A DNA stretch of 64,000 nt from Chryseobacterium sp. 52 (lineage in GTDB: Bacteria; Bacteroidota; Bacteroidia; Flavobacteriales; Weeksellaceae): contig NZ_PEEX01000001.1 in the NCBI RefSeq assembly GCF_002754245.1, positions 5,002,001 to 5,066,000 on the forward strand, given 5' to 3'. Under the pieces are notes generated by a model. That model searched no databases. It was not told the origin of the DNA and was given only the letters and a program-made list of their open reading frames with translations. Shown here piece after piece: positions 60,616-64,000 of this stretch. The first letter of the stretch is position 1; each line of letters begins with the position of its first letter. The position numbers and the translations under genes are program-made.

Positions 60616-61908
60616 TTAATTCCCTACAATAGTCTTCGCAGTCACAAATTCTTTTAAAGCCAGTAAAGACAATTCCGTTCCATATCCTGAAGCCTTGCTT
60701 CCACCGAATGGAAAACGAGGATCAGAGCTCGTCATTCTATTGATATTTACCGTTCCTGATTCCAGGTTTTCGATGAAAAATAACTGACGGTCTGTTTTTT
60801 TCGTCCAAACGGAATTTGAAAGTCCAAAAGGAATATCATTAGCCATTTGTAAAGCTTCTTCATCACTTTTAGCAATCATTATCATTCCAAGAGGTCCAAA
60901 AAGTTCTTCTTTTAAAATAGGATTTCCTTCTTTAACACGAATTAAACCGGGTTTAAATTCATTTTCAGAAATTCTTTCCAGAGGAATAATAATTTCAGCA
61001 CCATTTTCCAATGCCCGGTTGAATTGAGCTTCCAACTCATCGGCCAGGTCTGGTCTTGCCATTCCCGCTAATTTAGTTTCCTTATTTAAAGGATCGCCAA
61101 CTTCATATGTTTTATATTCTTCAATGAATTTCGGTAAAAATTCAGATTCAATTTTTTCATCAATGATAAATCTTTTAGCAGCAGTACAAGTCTGTCCGCA
61201 ATTTTGAAGTCTGGATTTCACTCCTGCTTTTGCCGCTGCCTCCAAATCTGCATCATCGAAAATAATGAAAGCATCACTTCCTCCTAATTCCAATAAAGAT
61301 TTTTTGATATTTAAACCGGCAATTGAAGCTACTTCTCCACCCGCTTTTCCGCTGCCTGTAAGGCTTACTCCTTTTACAGCATCGTGCTCAAGAATTTCTT
61401 TTACAGCTTTATGTCCCACTTCCAGGTTCTGGAAAACACCTTCCGGAAAACCGGCCTCTAATAGAACCTCTACAATTGCATTTCCACTTCCAAAACAAAT
61501 TGAAGCGTGTTTCAGAACTACCGTATTTCCGGCCAAAATCGCAGGAACAGCAAATCTCAATACCTGCCAGAAAGGAAAATTCCAGGGCATAACCCCTAAA
61601 ATAACTCCTTTCGGAACATAATGAACTTCAGAATAAGAAAATTCAGATTCAATTTTTTCGGGTTTTAAAATATTTTCAGCATCTGCATAATAATTCATCA
61701 TTAAAGCACATTTTTCCACCTCGGCAATCGACTCTGAAATAGGTTTATTCATTTCTGTCGTGATGATCCCGCCGAATTTTTCCGAATTATTCTTTAAAAT
61801 TCCTGCCGCTTTTGCGATCAGCTTCTGCTTTTCTTCAAACGGTACTTTTCTCCATTCTGAAAATATCTTATCTGCTTTAATAAGCTTATTTTCAATTAAC
61901 TGTTCCAT
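60616..61908 (-). CDS. Aldehyde dehydrogenase, succinate-semialdehyde type
   Basis: 430 residues, somewhat short at the N-terminus. The catalytic Glu is in LLELGGSDAFIIFDDAD (about 205), the nucleophile in NCGQTCTAAKR (about Cys239) and the cofactor site in SLTGSGKAGGEVAS. The GGSDAF and CGQTCTAAKR forms resemble NAD-dependent succinate-semialdehyde dehydrogenases (Sad/GabD group), so it may feed succinate to the TCA cycle; the substrate is inference. It is on the minus strand, facing pyk. It shares only family motifs with the dehydrogenase at 54463-55878. Confidence 0.85.
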   Translation of the reverse strand: MEQLIENKLIKADKIFSEWRKVPFEEKQKLIAKAAGILKNNSEKFGGIITTEMNKPISESIAEVEKCALMMNYYADAENILKPEKIESEFSYSEVHYVPKGVILGVMPWNFPFWQVLRFAVPAILAGNTVVLKHASICFGSGNAIVEVLLEAGFPEGVFQNLEVGHKAVKEILEHDAVKGVSLTGSGKAGGEVASIAGLNIKKSLLELGGSDAFIIFDDADLEAAAKAGVKSRLQNCGQTCTAAKRFIIDEKIESEFLPKFIEEYKTYEVGDPLNKETKLAGMARPDLADELEAQFNRALENGAEIIIPLERISENEFKPGLIRVKEGNPILKEELFGPLGMIMIAKSDEEALQMANDIPFGLSNSVWTKKTDRQLFFIENLESGTVNINRMTSSDPRFPFGGSKASGYGTELSLLALKEFVTAKTIVGN

Positions 61909-62044
61909 AATCTAATTTCTGTTTTAAATTCAAAATGAATTTATTAATGCCTTTATTCTAAAAGCATCATGAAAGTAACAAATTTTGTTCCTTAAAGGTT
62001 AAATAAAGTAATGATTTTCTCTATTGAAATAATATAATTTTATC

Positions 62045-62968
62045 CTAGATCATAAACCATTCATTCACAAGACATGCAGCCAGCCTGGCCGTCCTCTCCT
62101 GAATATCAAGAGAAGGATTCACTTCTGCCGCATCCAGTGCTATCAGTTTTTTACTTTTTAAAATATGTCTGTACCAATGCATAAAAGGTGTATCTGCAAA
62201 GATACCATTATATGCCGAAGCAGAAACTCCCGGAGCGATTGATGCATTGAAAACATCCATACAAATGGTGAGATAGACGAAATCTACACTGTCCAGCAAT
62301 TCATTGATCCGCTCATAAACCGAAGGAAGATTTTCAAAAAACAATTCATCTGCAAGGATATATTTCATCCCATACTGATGGGCGGTATCAAACAGTTTCA
62401 GAGTATTTGAATTTCTTTGGATCCCGATATGGAGTGAATTGATCTGTCCCTCCTGTGCAATCTGCCAGAATCCGGTTCCGGAGCTTGCTCCTACTCCTTT
62501 TTCAGGCTGTCTGTTGTCAAAATGAGCATCGATATTGATGATCCCGATCTTTTGTTCCGGAAAAGCTGTTTTTACTCCTAAATAATGAGCATAGGTAACT
62601 TCATGTCCGCCTCCTAAAACAAGAGATTTCCCTCCTTTTAACAGGACTTTTGACACATTTTTAGCAAGACTGTTCTGGGTGGTTTCCAGATCCCCGTCTT
62701 CACAGGTTACATTTCCGAAATCCAAAAGGGAAAAATCCGGGCGGATCACGGGAAAATTGGACATGTTTTTTCGGATTACATCAGGAGCATCTTTTGCACC
62801 CTGACGTCCTTTATTCCTTCTTACGCCTTCATCTACGGCAAAACCATGCAGGACAAAATCGTCTGCTTTAATATTGTCGTAATTACGTTCTTCTTTAACT
62901 CTTTGAAATATTCTGTGGAAAAGAAGTTCTTCTCCATCCAGTCTACCCTGCCAAATATTTTGAGACAT
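62045..62968 (-). CDS. hutG: Formimidoylglutamase
   Basis: 307 residues of the ureohydrolase family. The manganese-site motifs are GGGHE (His122), NIDAHFD (D147, H149, D151) and VYLTICMDVFNASIAPGVSA (D238). In arginase and agmatinase the last motif has Asp two positions before D238, but here it is Cys236. The C-terminal AAEVNPSLDIQERTARLAA fits HutG, which splits formimidoyl-glutamate to glutamate and formamide. It is a single gene with its own promoter at 63037. Confidence 0.85.
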   Translation of the reverse strand: MSQNIWQGRLDGEELLFHRIFQRVKEERNYDNIKADDFVLHGFAVDEGVRRNKGRQGAKDAPDVIRKNMSNFPVIRPDFSLLDFGNVTCEDGDLETTQNSLAKNVSKVLLKGGKSLVLGGGHEVTYAHYLGVKTAFPEQKIGIINIDAHFDNRQPEKGVGASSGTGFWQIAQEGQINSLHIGIQRNSNTLKLFDTAHQYGMKYILADELFFENLPSVYERINELLDSVDFVYLTICMDVFNASIAPGVSASAYNGIFADTPFMHWYRHILKSKKLIALDAAEVNPSLDIQERTARLAACLVNEWFMI

Positions 62969-63036
62969 AATTTTTTAAAAATTCAATTTTGATTACACAC
63001 TTGTATTCAGTAAAGCTAAATAATATTGTTTAGATA

Positions 63037-63044
63037 CAAAACTA
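63037..63044 (-). promoter_or_regulatory. -7 element upstream of hutG
   Basis: TAGTTTTG on the minus strand, about 69 nt upstream of the ATG at 62968. No TTG at -33. Confidence 0.45.
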
Positions 63045-63087
63045 CTTTCTTATGATAAAAATTTCATTTGGAAATAATAGATTCAGT

Positions 63088-64000
63088 CTAACCTTTTTTC
63101 TCATTAGCATTACTGCTGATGAACATTTCGTTGCGCTCTTCTGAAACAATTTCCAGAAACCGCTCATAATGCTTGAGTACATCAGAAATCAGTTCATTTT
63201 TTGTAAAATACTGCACATCATACCCTTCTCTTCCATCTCCAAAATAGGATCTTGGATAGTGGGTTTTCTTATCATCCAGATCGGGAAGGTTTTCTTCATT
63301 GATCATGTATTCAGAAACGGTTTTTATCTTGTTTTCAACTCCGTAGATAAAATTATTGACCACTCCCTGGTGAATTTCTATTTCTGTTCTTACAGGATTT
63401 TCGTACTGGTTTATTTTCGCTTCAATTCCATTGGCTGCAAACTCCTGTTGCAGATCTGTAAAGGCTTCTTTTGTTTTAACCTGAATAAAATGATCTACTG
63501 AGGAATTATCTTTAAAGGAAACTATATTTTTTAAACGCTCCTTCCAAAATTCGCCTGACCATGGGACGGTTGAGGCAGAAAAACTGGTGTCATAATATTT
63601 CTGGTCAATGATCAATCCCTTAATCAGACTTACTATAAATAAGAGGATTATGATTGAAAAGGGCAATGCCGTAATCAAAGTCATGCTTTGAAGTGCTTTT
63701 AATCCTCCGGCATTTAACAGTAAAAGAGAAAGCATAGCGAGTAAAATACCCCAGAATACAATCTGCCATTTGGGAGATTTAGCAGAATTTTTAGTCGCGA
63801 TACTATTCATAACAAATATTCCCGAATCGGCGGAGGTCACAAAGAAAATAATAATGATGGCAATCACAAAAAATCCGGTCAGAGTTGACAAAGGCATATA
63901 TTCTAAAAACCGGAACATCAATGCATCAGGATCAGATGCCAACTGGCTTAATTTTCCATGAGCTACATTCAGATCGAACCAGATCGCACTGTTTCCGAAC
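63088..64000 (-). CDS. BCCT family transporter, C-terminal part (partial)
   Basis: The frame is open to the end of the window, so the 5' part lies outside. The visible part starts FGNSAIWFDL (the conserved FGxxA segment of BCCT transporters), then membrane spans (GFFVIAIIIIFFVTSADSGI, WGILLAMLSLLLLNAGGL, LITALPFSIIILLFIVSLI), and a 150-residue soluble tail. It imports betaine, choline or carnitine with sodium or protons; the tail may sense osmotic state. A TTG at 63942 is only an internal codon. Confidence 0.85.
   Translation of the reverse strand, partial: FGNSAIWFDLNVAHGKLSQLASDPDALMFRFLEYMPLSTLTGFFVIAIIIIFFVTSADSGIFVMNSIATKNSAKSPKWQIVFWGILLAMLSLLLLNAGGLKALQSMTLITALPFSIIILLFIVSLIKGLIIDQKYYDTSFSASTVPWSGEFWKERLKNIVSFKDNSSVDHFIQVKTKEAFTDLQQEFAANGIEAKINQYENPVRTEIEIHQGVVNNFIYGVENKIKTVSEYMINEENLPDLDDKKTHYPRSYFGDGREGYDVQYFTKNELISDVLKHYERFLEIVSEERNEMFISSNANEKKG

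Overview
The window looks like a chromosomal segment of a flavobacterium close to Chryseobacterium. The reasons are AT-rich DNA, promoters of the Bacteroidetes type (-33 TTG / -7 TAnnTTTG), no obvious Shine-Dalgarno sequences, type IX secretion sorting domains, and typical flavobacterial families (DUF3467 next to rpoC, DUF4394, an IPExxxVDY-type protein in the acpP-fabF-rnc-pyk operon). The genus is inferred from gene content, not from a search.

Positions 1-36.4 kb, nearly all on the minus strand, hold the information-processing superoperon in its ancestral order: rpsU, xerC-like recombinase, hpf, a tRNA cluster, tuf, tRNA-Trp, secE, nusG, rplKAJL, rpoBC, DUF3467. Here it is split by three blocks of unrelated genes. 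About 10 kb with a two-component system, a CzcCBA-type metal efflux operon and a DUF4394 lipoprotein lies between the tRNAs and tuf. Three small related secreted proteins lie between nusG and rplK. About 7 kb of secreted or surface proteins (one with a T9SS tail, one with a YadA-like head) lies between rplL and rpoB. Most pieces now have their own promoter and terminator; rpoBC also has a leader of about 330 nt with paired arms. The tRNA cluster contains a tandem duplication of a Thr-Tyr-Gly triad.

At 36.8-39.9 kb a large T9SS type B protein leads to ssrA (tmRNA, 40077-40475). The 3' end of ssrA is the left edge of a 13 kb genomic island (about 40.5-53.5 kb). The right edge carries a degenerate copy of the tmRNA 3' end, and both edges carry a pair of TGGTAGCA repeats. 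No integrase is present. The island encodes a six-gene defence operon: a C5 cytosine methyltransferase, a small PD-(D/E)XK-like protein, a MutL/MORC-type GHKL ATPase, a Z1 helicase-like protein, a DUF4420 PD-(D/E)XK protein and an AIPR protein. It is followed by a truncated IS3 element, an HNH-like gene broken at an (AAT)9 repeat, and a HEPN-like protein with an RX4H motif. This operon is the best candidate for the unusual system in the window: a restriction-like system whose ATPase and nuclease parts differ from classical type I-III enzymes.

To the right of the island are an AraC regulator with an aldehyde dehydrogenase, the acpP-fabF-rnc-IPExxxVDY-pyk operon on the plus strand, a second aldehyde dehydrogenase, hutG (histidine degradation), and a BCCT transporter cut off by the window end.
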